Shown: positions 17,356 to 27,059 of the stretch, piece after piece
Layout of the letters: every line of letters starts with the position of its first letter
Numbering within the stretch: position 1 is the first letter of the stretch
Source: Candidatus Tectimicrobiota bacterium
GTDB taxonomy: Bacteria; Tectomicrobia; Entotheonellia; Entotheonellales; Entotheonellaceae
DNA length: 64,000 nucleotides
Assembly (NCBI GenBank): GCA_026005175.1
Contig: BPKO01000003.1
Coordinates: 347,489-411,488 of the forward strand
Direction of reading: 5' to 3'
Notes under the pieces: model-generated
Told to the model about the DNA's origin: nothing
Seen by the model: only the letters and a program-made list of their open reading frames with translations
Database searches by the model: none
Program-made: the position numbers and the translations under genes

Positions 17356-18804
17356 GTGTCCGAGGAGGGGGCCCTCGCTCCGCTGGCCCACCAGCGCGGG
17401 GCGTACCTGCGCCGGCTGCCGGCCGTGGACGAAGTCTTGCGCCACCTCAGCGCCCAGCCCTGGGGGCAGCAGGTGCCCCGCCAGGCGCTGACCCGCGCGG
17501 TGCGGCAGGTGCTGGCCCGCTACCGCCAGGCGATTTTGCAGGCGCGCGAGCCGGCAGCCCTTGAGGCGCTCTCCTTGAGCCTGGAAGCCATCGCACAGCA
17601 GGTGCAGGCGCTGCTCGGGCAGGCGCAGGCTTACCGCCTGCAACGCCTCATCAACGCCACCGGGGTGATCGTGCACACCAATCTGGGCCGCTCCCTGCTT
17701 GCGGCCGAAGCGGTGGCCAACTTGCAGCGCGTGGCGCGCGCTTACACCAACCTCGAGTATGACTTGGAAAAAGGCGAGCGCGGCTCGCGCTACGTGCACG
17801 TCGAGGAGTCCCTCAAGGCCCTCACCGGCGCCGAAGCGGCGCTGGTGGTCAACAACAACGCCGCCGCTGTCTTTCTTGCCTTGCAGGCGCTGGCCGCCGG
17901 CAAAGAAGTGATCGTGTCGCGCGGGCAGCTCATCGAAATCGGCGGCTCTTTTCGCCTGCCCGACATCATGCGCAGCAGCGGAGCCATCCTGCGCGAAGTG
18001 GGGACCACCAACAAGACGCACCTGCGCGACTATGCCCAGGCCATCAACGAGCGCACCGCCTTGCTGCTGCGGGCCCACACCAGCAACTACCGCATCGTGG
18101 GCTTCACGGCGGAAGTCTCCCTGCCCGAGCTGGTGGAGCTGGCGCACGCCCACAACCTGCCGGTGATGGAAGACCTGGGCAGCGGCACCCTCATCGACTT
18201 GCGCCGCTACGGGCTGCACCACGAGCCGACGGTGCAGGAAGTGGTGGCCAGCGGCGCCGACCTCGTCACCTTCAGCGGCGACAAGCTGCTGGGCGGGCCG
18301 CAGGCCGGCATTCTGGTGGGCAAGGCGGCGTACATCGAGACCATCCGCCGCCACCCGCTGCACCGGGCGGTGCGCGTGGACAAGTTCACCCTGGCCGCCC
18401 TGGAAGCCACGCTGAAGCTGTACGCCGACCCCGAGGCCGCCTGCCGCCAGATTCCCACCTTGGCCATGCTCACCCTGCCGCTGCCGGCCATTGCGCAGCG
18501 GGTGCGGCGGCTGCGGCGGCGCCTGCCGGCGGCGGTGCAGGCGGCCTACCGGCTGCGCGTCATCGACGGCGCCTCGGCGGTGGGCGGCGGCGCGCTGCCG
18601 CTGGAAGCCTTGCCCACCAAGCTGGTGGCCTTGCAGCCGAGCTTTTGCTCGGTGAGCGAGCTGGAGCGGCGGCTGCGGCAGCACCGGCCACCGATCATTG
18701 CCCGCATTGCCCACGACCAGGTGCTGCTAGACCTGCGCACCGTCCAAGAGCACGAGATTCCGGAAGTGGCAGCGGCGCTCTGCGCCCTGGTACCAAAGCC
18801 ATGA
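17356..18804 (+). CDS. selA: L-seryl-tRNA(Sec) selenium transferase
   Basis: 482 aa. SelA is a PLP enzyme converting Ser-tRNA(Sec) to Sec-tRNA(Sec) with selenophosphate. It has the conserved N-terminal domain (RRLPAVDEVL), INATGVIVHTNLGRSLL, TNLEYDLEKGERGSR, REVGTTNKTH and the PLP lysine in FSGDKLLGGPQAG near residue 310. GTG 17356 follows GGGAGGAGG at ideal spacing; the GTG at 17353 is a near-equal alternative. The gene overlaps selB by 4 nt (ATGA), so the two are translationally coupled. Confidence 0.96.
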   Translation: MSEEGALAPLAHQRGAYLRRLPAVDEVLRHLSAQPWGQQVPRQALTRAVRQVLARYRQAILQAREPAALEALSLSLEAIAQQVQALLGQAQAYRLQRLINATGVIVHTNLGRSLLAAEAVANLQRVARAYTNLEYDLEKGERGSRYVHVEESLKALTGAEAALVVNNNAAAVFLALQALAAGKEVIVSRGQLIEIGGSFRLPDIMRSSGAILREVGTTNKTHLRDYAQAINERTALLLRAHTSNYRIVGFTAEVSLPELVELAHAHNLPVMEDLGSGTLIDLRRYGLHHEPTVQEVVASGADLVTFSGDKLLGGPQAGILVGKAAYIETIRRHPLHRAVRVDKFTLAALEATLKLYADPEAACRQIPTLAMLTLPLPAIAQRVRRLRRRLPAAVQAAYRLRVIDGASAVGGGALPLEALPTKLVALQPSFCSVSELERRLRQHRPPIIARIAHDQVLLDLRTVQEHEIPEVAAALCALVPKP

Positions 18805-20729
18805 AGCAAATCGTCCTGGGCACGGCAGGCCACATCGATCACGGCAAGACGAGCCTGATTAAGGCGCTCACCGGCATCGACACCGACCGGCTGAAAGAAG
18901 AAAAAGAGCGGGGCATCACCATCGACTTGGGGTTTGCCTTCTTGCAGCTCGACGACGAGGTGCAGCTGGGCATCATCGACGTGCCCGGTCACGAGCGCTT
19001 CGTCAAGAACATGCTGGCCGGGGTGGGGGGCATCGACTTGGTGATGCTGGTCATCGCCGCCGACGAAGGCGTCATGCCGCAGACGCGCGAGCACCTGGCC
19101 ATTTGCGAGCTGCTGCGGGTGCGCGAGGGGCTGGTGGCGCTGACCAAGACCGACCTTGTCGATGCCGACTGGCTCGAGCTGGTGCGCGAGGACACCGCGG
19201 AGTTCCTGCGCGGCACGTTTCTTGAGGGCAAGCCCATCGTGCCCGTTTCTGCCAAAACCGGCGAGGGGCTGCCGGCTTTGCTCGACGCCCTGCGCCACCT
19301 CTGCCAGGGGCTGACGCCGCGCTCGACCGCCGGCCCGGTGCGCCTGCCCATCGACCGCGTCTTTACCGCGCGCGGTTTTGGCGTGGTGGTCACCGGCACG
19401 CTGTTTTCCGGCTGCCTGCGCCTCGAGGACCGCGTCGAGGTGCTGCCGCACGGGCTGGCGGCGCGGGTGCGCGGCCTGCAGGTCCACAACCGGCCGGTGA
19501 GCGAGGCGGTGGCTGGACAGCGCACCGCCGTCAACCTGCAGGGGGTAGAAAAAGCGGCGCTGCAGCGAGGCGACGTGCTCGTCACCCCCGGGCGCTTTCC
19601 TGCCACTTACATGCTCGACGTCACCCTGACACTGCTGCGCGACGCGCCGCGCCCCCTGAAGCACCGCGACCGGGTGCGCTTCCACATCGGCACCAGCGAG
19701 ATCATGGGCCGCGTCATGCTGCTGGACCGTGACGAGGTGCAGCCAGGCGAAGAAGTCCTGGCGCAGCTGCGCCTCGAAGCACCGGCGGTGGCGGCGCCGC
19801 ACGACCGCTACGTGCTGCGCAGCTACTCGCCGATGCAGACCATCGGCGGCGGCATGGTGCTCGACGCCCTGCCGGCCAAGCACAAGCGCCACCGGCCCCA
19901 GGTGCTCGAGCAGCTGGCCGTGCTGCGCGACGGCACCGCCGCGCAGGCTTTTGCCGTGCACCTCTACAACGCCGAGTACGCCGGCCTGCAGTGGGCCGAC
20001 TTCCTGCGGCGCAGCGCCCTTGACGAAGCGGCGCTGCGCGAGGTGGTAGACACCCTGCGCCAGCAGGGGCTCGGGGTGGCCATCGAAGAAAACCCGCCCT
20101 GGCTGCTGCACCGCGAGCAGTACGCGCGGGCGCGGGCACGCCTTTTGGCGCTGGTGGCGGAGTTTCACCGCGCCAACCCGCTCAAGCCGGCCATGTTCAC
20201 CGAGGAGCTGCGCAGCAAGCTGCCGCAGATGCACGACAAGGTCTTTGCTGCCCTGCTGCACGACCTGGCGGCGGCGGGCGAGCTGGAAGTGAGCCGGGAC
20301 AAAGTCAAGCTGGCGCAGCACACCGTAACGCTGTCTCCCGAGCGCCAGGCGCTCGTCGATGCCCTGGAGCGGACCTTTGCCCAGGCGCGCTACCAGCCCC
20401 CCAGCGTCGAGGAGGCGCTGGCTGCCCACGGGCTGACGCGCCCCGAGGACCGCGAGCTGCTGCAGGTGCTGGTGGATCAGGGCCGGCTGGTGCGGGTCAA
20501 GAGTGACCTTTTTTATCATCCCGAGGCCCTGGCCGAAATCGAGCGGCAGCTGCGCGCTTATCTGAGCGAAAAAGGCGAGATCACTGCCGGCGAGTTCCGC
20601 GATCTCTTGCAGATCTCGCGCAAGTACGCCATTCCCCTGCTCGAGTACTTCGACGGCCAGCGGCTCACCGTGCGCCTGGGAGACAAGCGCGTGCTGCGCA
20701 AAGCCTCCTCGGGGACTGCCCCTGCCTGA
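18801..20729 (+). CDS. selB: Selenocysteine-specific elongation factor SelB
   Basis: 642 aa. SelB delivers Sec-tRNA(Sec) to UGA codons that carry a SECIS hairpin. GTPase motifs are G1 GHIDHGKT, G2 [10 protein letters not shown]3 DVPGHERF and G4 TKTD. Beta-barrel domains 2 and 3 follow, then C-terminal winged helices ([39 protein letters not shown]) that bind SECIS RNA. Full length, with no frame break. Together with selA and the tRNA-Sec gene at 27.5 kb this indicates a working Sec system, although selD is not in the window. Confidence 0.96.
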   Translation: MKQIVLGTAGHIDHGKTSLIKALTGIDTDRLKEEKERGITIDLGFAFLQLDDEVQLGIIDVPGHERFVKNMLAGVGGIDLVMLVIAADEGVMPQTREHLAICELLRVREGLVALTKTDLVDADWLELVREDTAEFLRGTFLEGKPIVPVSAKTGEGLPALLDALRHLCQGLTPRSTAGPVRLPIDRVFTARGFGVVVTGTLFSGCLRLEDRVEVLPHGLAARVRGLQVHNRPVSEAVAGQRTAVNLQGVEKAALQRGDVLVTPGRFPATYMLDVTLTLLRDAPRPLKHRDRVRFHIGTSEIMGRVMLLDRDEVQPGEEVLAQLRLEAPAVAAPHDRYVLRSYSPMQTIGGGMVLDALPAKHKRHRPQVLEQLAVLRDGTAAQAFAVHLYNAEYAGLQWADFLRRSALDEAALREVVDTLRQQGLGVAIEENPPWLLHREQYARARARLLALVAEFHRANPLKPAMFTEELRSKLPQMHDKVFAALLHDLAAAGELEVSRDKVKLAQHTVTLSPERQALVDALERTFAQARYQPPSVEEALAAHGLTRPEDRELLQVLVDQGRLVRVKSDLFYHPEALAEIERQLRAYLSEKGEITAGEFRDLLQISRKYAIPLLEYFDGQRLTVRLGDKRVLRKASSGTAPA

Positions 20730-20765
20730 GCCGCGGTGTCGCGCATTTTTGCTGGAGGAGGCGCC

Positions 20766-21914
20766 ATGGATCTGCACTTTACCCCTGAGGAGGCGGCCTG
20801 GATGGCGCGGGTGCAGGAATTTGCGCAGCGCGAAGTGGCCCCTTACGCCGCCAGGTGGGACGAGACCGAGCACGTGCCGCGCGGTCACGTGCAGAAGCTG
20901 GCCGACTTTGGCCTCTTCGGCCTGGCGGTGCCCAAGGCCTACGGCGGCCACGGCCGCACCCCGCTGGAGGCGCTCCTGGCCATCGAGGCCATTGCCGAGC
21001 ACTGTGGCGTCAGCGGGCGCCTGGTGGTGGACCACAATTTTGGCCCCACCGGGCTCATTCGCCACTACGGCAGCGAGGCGCAAAAGCACCAGTGGCTGCC
21101 GCGGATTGCGCGGGGCGAGGTGCTTGCCAGCATTTGCATCACCGAGCCGCACCACGGCTCCGACGCCAACCAGCTGGAGACTTGCCTGGTTGAAGACGGC
21201 AAGGGGGGCTACCGGCTCAGCGGCCACAAGCGCTGGATCACCGGCGCCGGCGAGCGGGAGCTGTACGTGGTCCTGGCGCGCTTTGGGGAGACCCCGGGCA
21301 GCGACGGCATTGGCTGCGTCCTGGTGCCGGCCAGCAGCCCGGGGGTGGAAGACGGGCCGCGCGAGCCCACGCTGGGCCTGCGGGGCCTGCGTGAAGCCGA
21401 GCTCTTCTTTCGCGAGGTGCCGGTGACGCCCGAACAGATTCTGGTTCCTGCCGGGCCGGGGAGCTTCCGCCGGCTGATGCAGGCTTACAACGGCCAGCGG
21501 GTAGGGGCGGCCATGGTGGCCACCGGGATTGCCAAGGCGGCGCTGAAAGCGGCCCTGGCCTATGCCCAGGAGCGCCACCAGTTCGGCCGTCCCATTGCCG
21601 ACTTTCAAGCCATTCAGTTTCGCCTGGCCGACATGGCCATTCAAATCGATGCTGCCCGTTATCTCTGCTACCGGGCCATCCAAAGCGGCGATCCCCCCGA
21701 GCGCTACGCCGCCGGGGTGGCCAAGACCTTTGCCGCCGAAATGGCCATTGCCGTCACCAACAGCGCCTTGCAGGTCTTTGGCGGCAACGGCTACAGCCGC
21801 CGCTATCCCATCGAGCGCCTCTTGCGCGACGCGCGCATGTTCACCCTGGGCGGAGGCACCGTGGAGATCCAGCGCCTGGGCATTGCCCGCGCCCTGCTCC
21901 ACCACGGGTACTGA
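20766..21914 (+). CDS. Acyl-CoA dehydrogenase family protein lacking the usual catalytic Glu
   Basis: 382 aa, normal ACAD length. FAD/substrate motifs include ICITEPHHGSDA (residues 123-134), GHKRWITGAGE, the helix-G region and LQVFGGNGYSRRYPIERLLRDAR. The MCAD-type glutamate (E-G-T) is glycine here (LGGGTVEIQR, G363). The alternative isovaleryl-CoA-type position is glutamine (NGQRV, Q244). It may therefore catalyse something other than alpha-beta dehydrogenation, as in ACAD-fold desulfinases or reductases. ATG 20766 follows GGAGGAGG. The next gene, a hydrolase, starts 33 nt downstream. Confidence 0.88.
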   Translation: MDLHFTPEEAAWMARVQEFAQREVAPYAARWDETEHVPRGHVQKLADFGLFGLAVPKAYGGHGRTPLEALLAIEAIAEHCGVSGRLVVDHNFGPTGLIRHYGSEAQKHQWLPRIARGEVLASICITEPHHGSDANQLETCLVEDGKGGYRLSGHKRWITGAGERELYVVLARFGETPGSDGIGCVLVPASSPGVEDGPREPTLGLRGLREAELFFREVPVTPEQILVPAGPGSFRRLMQAYNGQRVGAAMVATGIAKAALKAALAYAQERHQFGRPIADFQAIQFRLADMAIQIDAARYLCYRAIQSGDPPERYAAGVAKTFAAEMAIAVTNSALQVFGGNGYSRRYPIERLLRDARMFTLGGGTVEIQRLGIARALLHHGY

Positions 21915-21947
21915 CCCCGGCCGCCGTTTTCCTATGCCGGAGCACGC

Positions 21948-22715
21948 ATGCCTTTCGTCACCGTCAACGCGCAGCGTCTGGAATACGAGTGGTTCTGCCT
22001 CCCTCCGGCAGCCTGTCCGCCCATCGTGCTGCTCCACGAAGGGCTGGGCTCGCTGGCCATGTGGAAGGACTTTCCCCACCAGGTGGCGCAGGCCACGGGC
22101 CACCGGGTGCTGGGCTATTCGCGTCTGGGCTATGGCCGCTCCGACCCCCTGCGCGGCCCGCGTCCGGTCCGCTACATGCACGACGAGGCGCTGCACACCC
22201 TGCCTTGCCTTCTTGACGCCTTGCAAATCGAGCGTCCGGTGCTGCTGGGACACAGCGACGGCGGTTCGATTGCCCTGATTTACGCCGGAGGGACGGGGCG
22301 GCCGGTCGCCGGCCTCATTTTGATGGCGCCCCACGTGATGGTCGAAGACATCTCAGTAGCCAGTATTGCCGCCGCCCGCACCGCCTATCAGACCACCGAC
22401 CTGCGGGACCGCCTGGCCCGTTACCACGCCGACGTAGACGGCGCGTTTTGGGGCTGGAACGAGGTCTGGCTGCGCCCGGAGTTTCGCACCTGGAACATTG
22501 AGGCGTACTTGCCGGCGATTACCTGCCCGGTGCTGGCCATCCAGGGAGAAGACGACCCTTACGGCACCATGGCGCAAATCGAGCGCATTGCCCAGCAGGT
22601 GCGCGGTCCGGTCGAGCTGCTCCGGCTCCCGGGCTGCGGCCATTCGCCCCACCGCGACCAGCCCCAGGCCGTTCTTGCCGCCATTGCCCGCTTCATGGCG
22701 CGCCTGGCATGCTGA
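21948..22715 (+). CDS. Alpha/beta hydrolase
   Basis: 255-aa soluble hydrolase. Oxyanion loop LLHEGLGSLAMW, nucleophile elbow GHSDGGSIAL (serine near 102), acid residue in QGEDDPYG and catalytic histidine in GCGHSPHRDQ are all present in order. The organisation resembles esterases and C-C hydrolases of the BioH/MhpC group. It directly follows the acyl-CoA dehydrogenase on the same strand, so it may act on the product of that enzyme, but no substrate can be named. Confidence 0.88.
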   Translation: MPFVTVNAQRLEYEWFCLPPAACPPIVLLHEGLGSLAMWKDFPHQVAQATGHRVLGYSRLGYGRSDPLRGPRPVRYMHDEALHTLPCLLDALQIERPVLLGHSDGGSIALIYAGGTGRPVAGLILMAPHVMVEDISVASIAAARTAYQTTDLRDRLARYHADVDGAFWGWNEVWLRPEFRTWNIEAYLPAITCPVLAIQGEDDPYGTMAQIERIAQQVRGPVELLRLPGCGHSPHRDQPQAVLAAIARFMARLAC

Positions 22716-22789
22716 GCCTGTCGATGAAGCTCATTTGGCTCTTTAACGATCTTTGGGTAAAGCGGTTAACCTCTCTTTCCCTTCGAACG

Positions 22790-23110
22790 CCTCCCTTGGC
22801 CGCTGCCCAAAGGCCTGGGCAGCGACGAATTTGCCAAGCGCAGAGGCCGTCGCCACGCCACACTGCTGGTCAACCTGCGCACGCTGCCGGTCTTTGACGT
22901 CCTGGAGCAGCACACCAGAGTTGCCGCCCAGGCTTTTTGGCCGTGCGCCCGGAATCGGGTCAAACAGGCAACCCCTCAGGAGCGCGATGCCTTGGCCGCC
23001 GCCCTTCGTCGCTGGCAGCCGTGGATTTTGACCCTCTTTCTGGAGCAGGTGAGCACTGGGGTGACGGAAGGGATCACCGCCAAGATCAAGCAGCGACACT
23101 GCCCTCCCAC
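22790..23110 (+). pseudogene. ISL3-type transposase remnant
   Basis: Broken reading frames recall ISL3-family transposases: LGSDEFAKRRGRRHATLLVNL (the first catalytic Asp region) near 22815, and later RRWQPWILTLFLEQVSTGV followed by TEGITAKIKQ. The middle is deleted and frames change, so it is non-functional. It marks the left edge of a short accessory island and lies between the hydrolase and the MFS gene. Confidence 0.6.
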
Positions 23111-23156
23111 GTCTGCACCGGTCCATGCGCCGGATTTTTGTGCCCCTTGTCCTTGC

Positions 23157-24425
23157 CTAGCGGACGACCGCCCGCAGCTGTGGTGGCACGGCCCACCGGC
23201 TACAGAAGGCAGCCAGCAGCAACCCTCCAGCTACCAGCAACCATACGGGTTGATAGCTGCCCACAGCCGCGGACAGCAGGCCACAGAGCAGGGGACCGAG
23301 GGCAGAGCCCAGACGAATGCCCAGATAAATGGGCCCGTAAATGCGGCCGAAGGCCTGTTGTCCAAAGCACTGCGCCGTGGTCAAGGGTTGCAGGATGACC
23401 ACGATTCCCATGGTAAAGCCAAAAAGGGCCGAACCGAGGACAAGGCCCCACGCGGCCGTGGTTGTAGCGAGCAACCCAAATGCCGCTGCCTGCAGCAGGA
23501 AAATACCCGTGGTCACTTGCCGGGGAGGCCAGAGATTGCCAAACAGCGTAAAGCTGAGACGTCCCAAGGTGCCGGTGAGGGTGGTCACAGTGACCACGGT
23601 GGCGGCTGCGAGCAAGTCAAACGTCGCTTGCAGGAACATCACCTGATGCACCAAAAAACCGCTTTGCGCTATCATGCCCAGGAGAAAACTAATGGCCAGG
23701 GTCCAGAAGGCGCTGGTGCGCATGGCCTCTGCCACGGTCCAGGGATGGGCATCGGAGGCCCGCGTGGCCATGGCAGGAGCATGCAGGGGTTGTGGGTCGC
23801 CGTCTCCTGGCAGGCCTAACTCCTCTGGGCCGTCCTTGATCACCCAGAGGGCAAGAGGCACGACGAGGCCGATGGTGATCATCGCCAAGACCCATCCCCC
23901 TGCTGGTCCTCCCCAACGTTGCAGCAGCGCCGCGTTGAGAGGCACCAACAGGCTTCCCCCGAGACTCGCACCAAACGTCGCCGCGGCCATGGCACGCGCA
24001 CGCTGGTGCACGAACCAGCGCGCCACGATCTTTCCCAGGGTGACCGTATGCAGGCAGGCAAACCCCGTACTCAACAGCCAAAATGCCAGATACGTGTGCC
24101 AGAAGTGACGAACCAACCCAAAGCCGAGCACCCCGGCCGCCATGGCCAGCGCTCCCACCACCAAGACCCCTCGTGGACCGCGACGATCCAGGAGGCGCCC
24201 CACCACGATACCGGCCACCCCGGCCCAGAGATGAAAGAACATGGGGCCCACCGACAACGCCGCCCGCGACCATCCATAGGTGTCGACAAGGTACCCGAGG
24301 AAGACGCCCTGGTTGAACACCCCTACGCCCCAAGTGATAAAGGCCACCAGATTGCATGCCCCCACGATGATCCAGCCGTAGTAGAACCGCGGCCGGAACG
24401 GGACAGCCCCGCGAGATCGGCCCAT
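23157..24425 (-). CDS. MFS transporter
   Basis: 422 aa with about 12 hydrophobic segments in two halves split by a hydrophilic loop near 200-225 (KDGPEELGLPGDGDP). The first helix begins FYYGWIIVGACNLVAF, the typical start of the oxalate/formate and monocarboxylate-like MFS group. GRLLDRRGPRGVLVVG is the loop 2-3 signature. Substrate unknown. It is transcribed divergently from an ArsR-type gene; a palindrome just before the regulator gene suggests metal- or ligand-responsive control. Confidence 0.88.
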   Translation of the reverse strand: MGRSRGAVPFRPRFYYGWIIVGACNLVAFITWGVGVFNQGVFLGYLVDTYGWSRAALSVGPMFFHLWAGVAGIVVGRLLDRRGPRGVLVVGALAMAAGVLGFGLVRHFWHTYLAFWLLSTGFACLHTVTLGKIVARWFVHQRARAMAAATFGASLGGSLLVPLNAALLQRWGGPAGGWVLAMITIGLVVPLALWVIKDGPEELGLPGDGDPQPLHAPAMATRASDAHPWTVAEAMRTSAFWTLAISFLLGMIAQSGFLVHQVMFLQATFDLLAAATVVTVTTLTGTLGRLSFTLFGNLWPPRQVTTGIFLLQAAAFGLLATTTAAWGLVLGSALFGFTMGIVVILQPLTTAQCFGQQAFGRIYGPIYLGIRLGSALGPLLCGLLSAAVGSYQPVWLLVAGGLLLAAFCSRWAVPPQLRAVVR

Positions 24426-24559
24426 GGAAGAGCTCCCTTACGGAGAGGTGCACAGGCCAAGGAGCCTACGCAAGCGGGATGCTTCAGCGACCATGGTCCT
24501 GTACCACGCTTGCGCCATAGGCCCTGATGATATATGCTTCTTCATGGGCCTGTCAAGAC

Positions 24560-24579
24560 ATATCTCTTTTAAGAGATAT
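24560..24579. promoter_or_regulatory. Palindromic operator between MFS and ArsR genes
   Basis: ATATCTCTT and AAGAGATAT form a perfect inverted repeat of 9-bp arms with a 2-nt spacer. It ends 4 nt before the regulator ATG, so bound protein would block translation or transcription of its own gene. This AT-rich patch contrasts with the GC-rich surroundings. Confidence 0.6.
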
Positions 24580-24583
24580 ATCA

Positions 24584-25279
24584 ATGCGCTCCCTGGCCAA
24601 AATCACCCGGGCCTTGGCGGATGAAACCCGCTTGCGCATCCTCATGGCGCTTCTCGAAGGAGAGGCCACGGTCAGCGACCTGGTCACGCGCCTGGGCCTA
24701 GCCCAACCCCGCATCTCGACCCATCTGGCCGTTTTGCGCCAAGCCGGCCTAGTGACGACGCAACACGTGGGACGTCAGCGGCTCTACCGTCTGGCAGGAG
24801 CACCGGTGCGGGATATCTTAAGCGCCCTGCGAGCCCTCGCGTCTGTCCCCCCGCGCCGTCGTCCCCAAGCCGAGCGTGCAGTGCGGCGTCACACGGCCTT
24901 GCGCCAGGCACGCACGTGCTACGACCATCTAGCAGGGATGGCAGGCGTGGACTTACTCGACGCGCTGCTGCAGCATGGCTGGGTGGAGCCAGAAGCTTGC
25001 GAGAAAAACACACGACCGCAGTATCGGCTCACCGCGCAAGGAGCCCAGGCCCTGGCGGCCCGTGGAGTGGATCTGGCCTCCGCTTACCGGACACGACGGC
25101 AGTTTGCTTATGGCTGCCCGGACTGGACTGAACGGCGGCCTCATCTGGGCGGCGCCCTGGGCGCAGCGATTTTTCACGCGCTCCAGCGGACGGGGGTGTT
25201 ACGCCAACAGCGTCAGAGCAGGGTGGTGCAGCTCCAGCGTCCCGTCAGGGAATGGCTGAATCCCCTCCCTTCACGTTAG
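24584..25279 (+). CDS. ArsR-family winged-helix regulator
   Basis: 231 aa from ATG 24584. The N-terminal winged helix is typical: ALADETRLRILMALLEGEA, TVSDLVTRLGLAQPRISTHLAVLRQAGLV, then wing HVGRQRLYRLA. A C-terminal domain of about 120 residues (ARTCYDHLAGMAGVDLLDAL, CPDWTERRPHLGGALG) contains cysteines and histidines that could bind a ligand. ArsR proteins repress until a metal or small molecule binds; the divergent MFS exporter is the likely target along with its own gene. Confidence 0.85.
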   Translation: MRSLAKITRALADETRLRILMALLEGEATVSDLVTRLGLAQPRISTHLAVLRQAGLVTTQHVGRQRLYRLAGAPVRDILSALRALASVPPRRRPQAERAVRRHTALRQARTCYDHLAGMAGVDLLDALLQHGWVEPEACEKNTRPQYRLTAQGAQALAARGVDLASAYRTRRQFAYGCPDWTERRPHLGGALGAAIFHALQRTGVLRQQRQSRVVQLQRPVREWLNPLPSR

Positions 25280-25479
25280 GCAACGGTGCGATCTGGGGGC
25301 ACAGTGGCATCCTCGCCAGCGCGTGTGAGGCGGCTTTGCGGGGCAAAGGGGCACCTTCCTTACTTCCCGCAGAGGTCTCGGCATGCCAGGGAACAGCGGC
25401 ATAATCTTTTGCCCTACCGGAACGATTGCCCTGGAAAGTGGGCATTCGCCTACGTGGGACGTCCGGCGGGACGTGCCAG

Positions 25480-26373
25480 CTACGCCTTGCGGTACACCGG
25501 AAGCAGGTACGAATCGTGAAAATCCACGCCGGGGACCCGCGCCCTCACCTCCAGCTCCCAGCAGATGTTGGGGTACTCCGTAAGCCGCGTCGAGAGGTCC
25601 GGATCGTCCGGCAAGGGGAAGCGAACTTCCACCTCGGACGCCAACCGGTCCTCTGGCGTGACGACTTGGGTGTCTTTATAGCGCTGGTAGACCACCTTGG
25701 TGGCAGACTCGTGATCGGCAGCCCGCCGCACGTAGTACTGCTCGAGGCAGCGCAAGGTGAACTCGACGCGCTCGAGGCGGCCGCCGCGGGTTTTGCTGAA
25801 GGCCACGTGGACTTCATCACCAAGGAAGAACGGAAACTTGCGAAATGCAAGGCGGCTGCGGCCGTATTTTCGGTACTTGAGAATGTGTAAGACCATGACG
25901 TAGAGATAAGCGGGAATGAGGAGGTCGAAGAGGCCGGTAAAGAGGCTCCAGGCGATGAAGAGGTATTTGCTGGGAGGCGGGTCTTTGAAAATGACCCAGT
26001 TAAACGGCAGCAAAAAGAAAACGAAAAACGCCAGCCCCAGTAGCCACCCCAACAGGTGCAACTGCCCGCTTTCCACCCCGGCTTCGTTCCAGGGATAGTC
26101 GCCGCGCCAGGGTTCGCCGGGATACCGGCGCAGCTGCTTTTCTTTGAATTTGTGGCGCTTGTAGTCCTTGTGGCAGGCAGAGAGCAGCGCCAGTCCGGCC
26201 ATGGCGAAGCAGCCACCGCCGGAGAAGGCGACAATGTGAACCTTAAAGAGCATCAGCGCCACACCCGCAACGACGGCAACGATGCCGATTGCCAGGGCGA
26301 TCGCCCCGCCGCCAAAGGTGTTCTCGAAGCGGCCCGGGTGGCCTTTGAGCAGCTTGCGTTCGGTCTCTGCCAT
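25480..26373 (-). CDS. Membrane protein of unknown function, DUF3592-like
   Basis: 297 aa. Hydrophobic segments lie near 23-46, 50-67, 107-130 and 140-167. A C-terminal soluble part from about residue 185 has beta-rich character with RLERVEFTLRCLEQYY and ICWELEVRARVPGVDFHDSYLLPVY. The closing pattern resembles the arrestin-like half of DUF3592 proteins. No neighbour gives a functional hint and base composition is less GC-rich than flanking genes. Function not assigned. Confidence 0.55.
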   Translation of the reverse strand: MAETERKLLKGHPGRFENTFGGGAIALAIGIVAVVAGVALMLFKVHIVAFSGGGCFAMAGLALLSACHKDYKRHKFKEKQLRRYPGEPWRGDYPWNEAGVESGQLHLLGWLLGLAFFVFFLLPFNWVIFKDPPPSKYLFIAWSLFTGLFDLLIPAYLYVMVLHILKYRKYGRSRLAFRKFPFFLGDEVHVAFSKTRGGRLERVEFTLRCLEQYYVRRAADHESATKVVYQRYKDTQVVTPEDRLASEVEVRFPLPDDPDLSTRLTEYPNICWELEVRARVPGVDFHDSYLLPVYRKA

Positions 26374-26569
26374 ACTCGTATTTCTATCGGTATCCCCTTC
26401 CCCACACCTGAGCCCTTTCGTCGGAGGCAGGCGCCCTTTGCCTCGGCACCGCCCAGGACACCGCTGCCGTCACGGCTTTGGTACCGGTTCTGGTCACGGT
26501 TCCGTATCGAATTTGGCTGCATTCCATTACGCTTCCGGCCCTATCTTTCAATGTCTTGCGGCCTTCACC

Positions 26570-26710
26570 GCGGCGTGGGCATGCCCTGGCGCCAAGGTGT
26601 GCGTAACGCAAGGTCATCGCAAGGTGCTTGTGCTCCAGCAGGGCTCGCACCGTGGGCAAATCCACACCAGCGACTCGCTCTTCCTGAGGCCGGTATGCAG
26701 CGCGCGGCGA
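26570..26710 (-). pseudogene. Tyrosine recombinase (integrase) remnant
   Basis: Two pieces of an integrase catalytic domain read on the minus strand: RRALHTGLRKSESL, the box I arginine region, then after an internal deletion and frame change VDLPTVRALLEHKHLAMTLR followed by YAHLG, the H-x-x-R/box II and tyrosine-proximal region. The parts between are missing. The remnant is about 0.9 kb from tRNA-Sec, a common integration target. Confidence 0.65.
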
Positions 26711-26719
26711 AAAATCAGA

Positions 26720-26749
26720 GATCGGAATGGGAACGATCGGAATGGGAAC
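26720..26749. repeat. 15-bp tandem duplication
   Basis: GATCGGAATGGGAAC occurs twice head to tail, just beside the integrase remnant. Confidence 0.8.
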
Positions 26750-26936
26750 GCGCGTGAACCTCTCGCAGACAGCAGGAGGGGTGATAACTCTTCCACGCGC
26801 TCAGAGCGGGGGTTCAGGCATGCCAGGAGGCGCTGGAAGCCGTCTGGTTCTCTCCGTGTCAACCGCACACCTGCCGGCTATCAGTCGCTGGCGCCTATGG
26901 ACGTGCCTACCCCCCATCACCCCATTCCCACCTGGC

Positions 26937-27059
26937 TCACTGGCGCTGCTTCACCTTCTTCCGTGCCCGGCTGGTATAGATCCAGCCCCACACGAAGATT
27001 CCCAGGCTGAGGACGAACCAGGCCAGGCTGAGCCATTCCCATCTATTCAGGGGTGCCAT
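26937..27059 (-). CDS. Small membrane protein, 40 aa
   Basis: ATG 27059 opens a 40-codon frame: MAPLNRWEWLSLAWFVLSLG, then IFVWGWIYTSRARKKVKQRQ, ending TGA. One hydrophobic helix and a strongly basic C-terminus predict a single-pass protein with its tail in the cytoplasm. Its start overlaps the last codons of the upstream 70-aa gene by 17 nt, so the two are probably translationally coupled. No function is known. Confidence 0.55.
   Translation of the reverse strand: MAPLNRWEWLSLAWFVLSLGIFVWGWIYTSRARKKVKQRQ

Noticed and set aside
18546..22334. Very long open frame opposite selA-selB and the acyl-CoA dehydrogenase (over 1,200 codons)
   Set aside because: Codon-shadow of GC-rich genes on the other strand; the translation is Gln/His/Arg-rich without any family motif.
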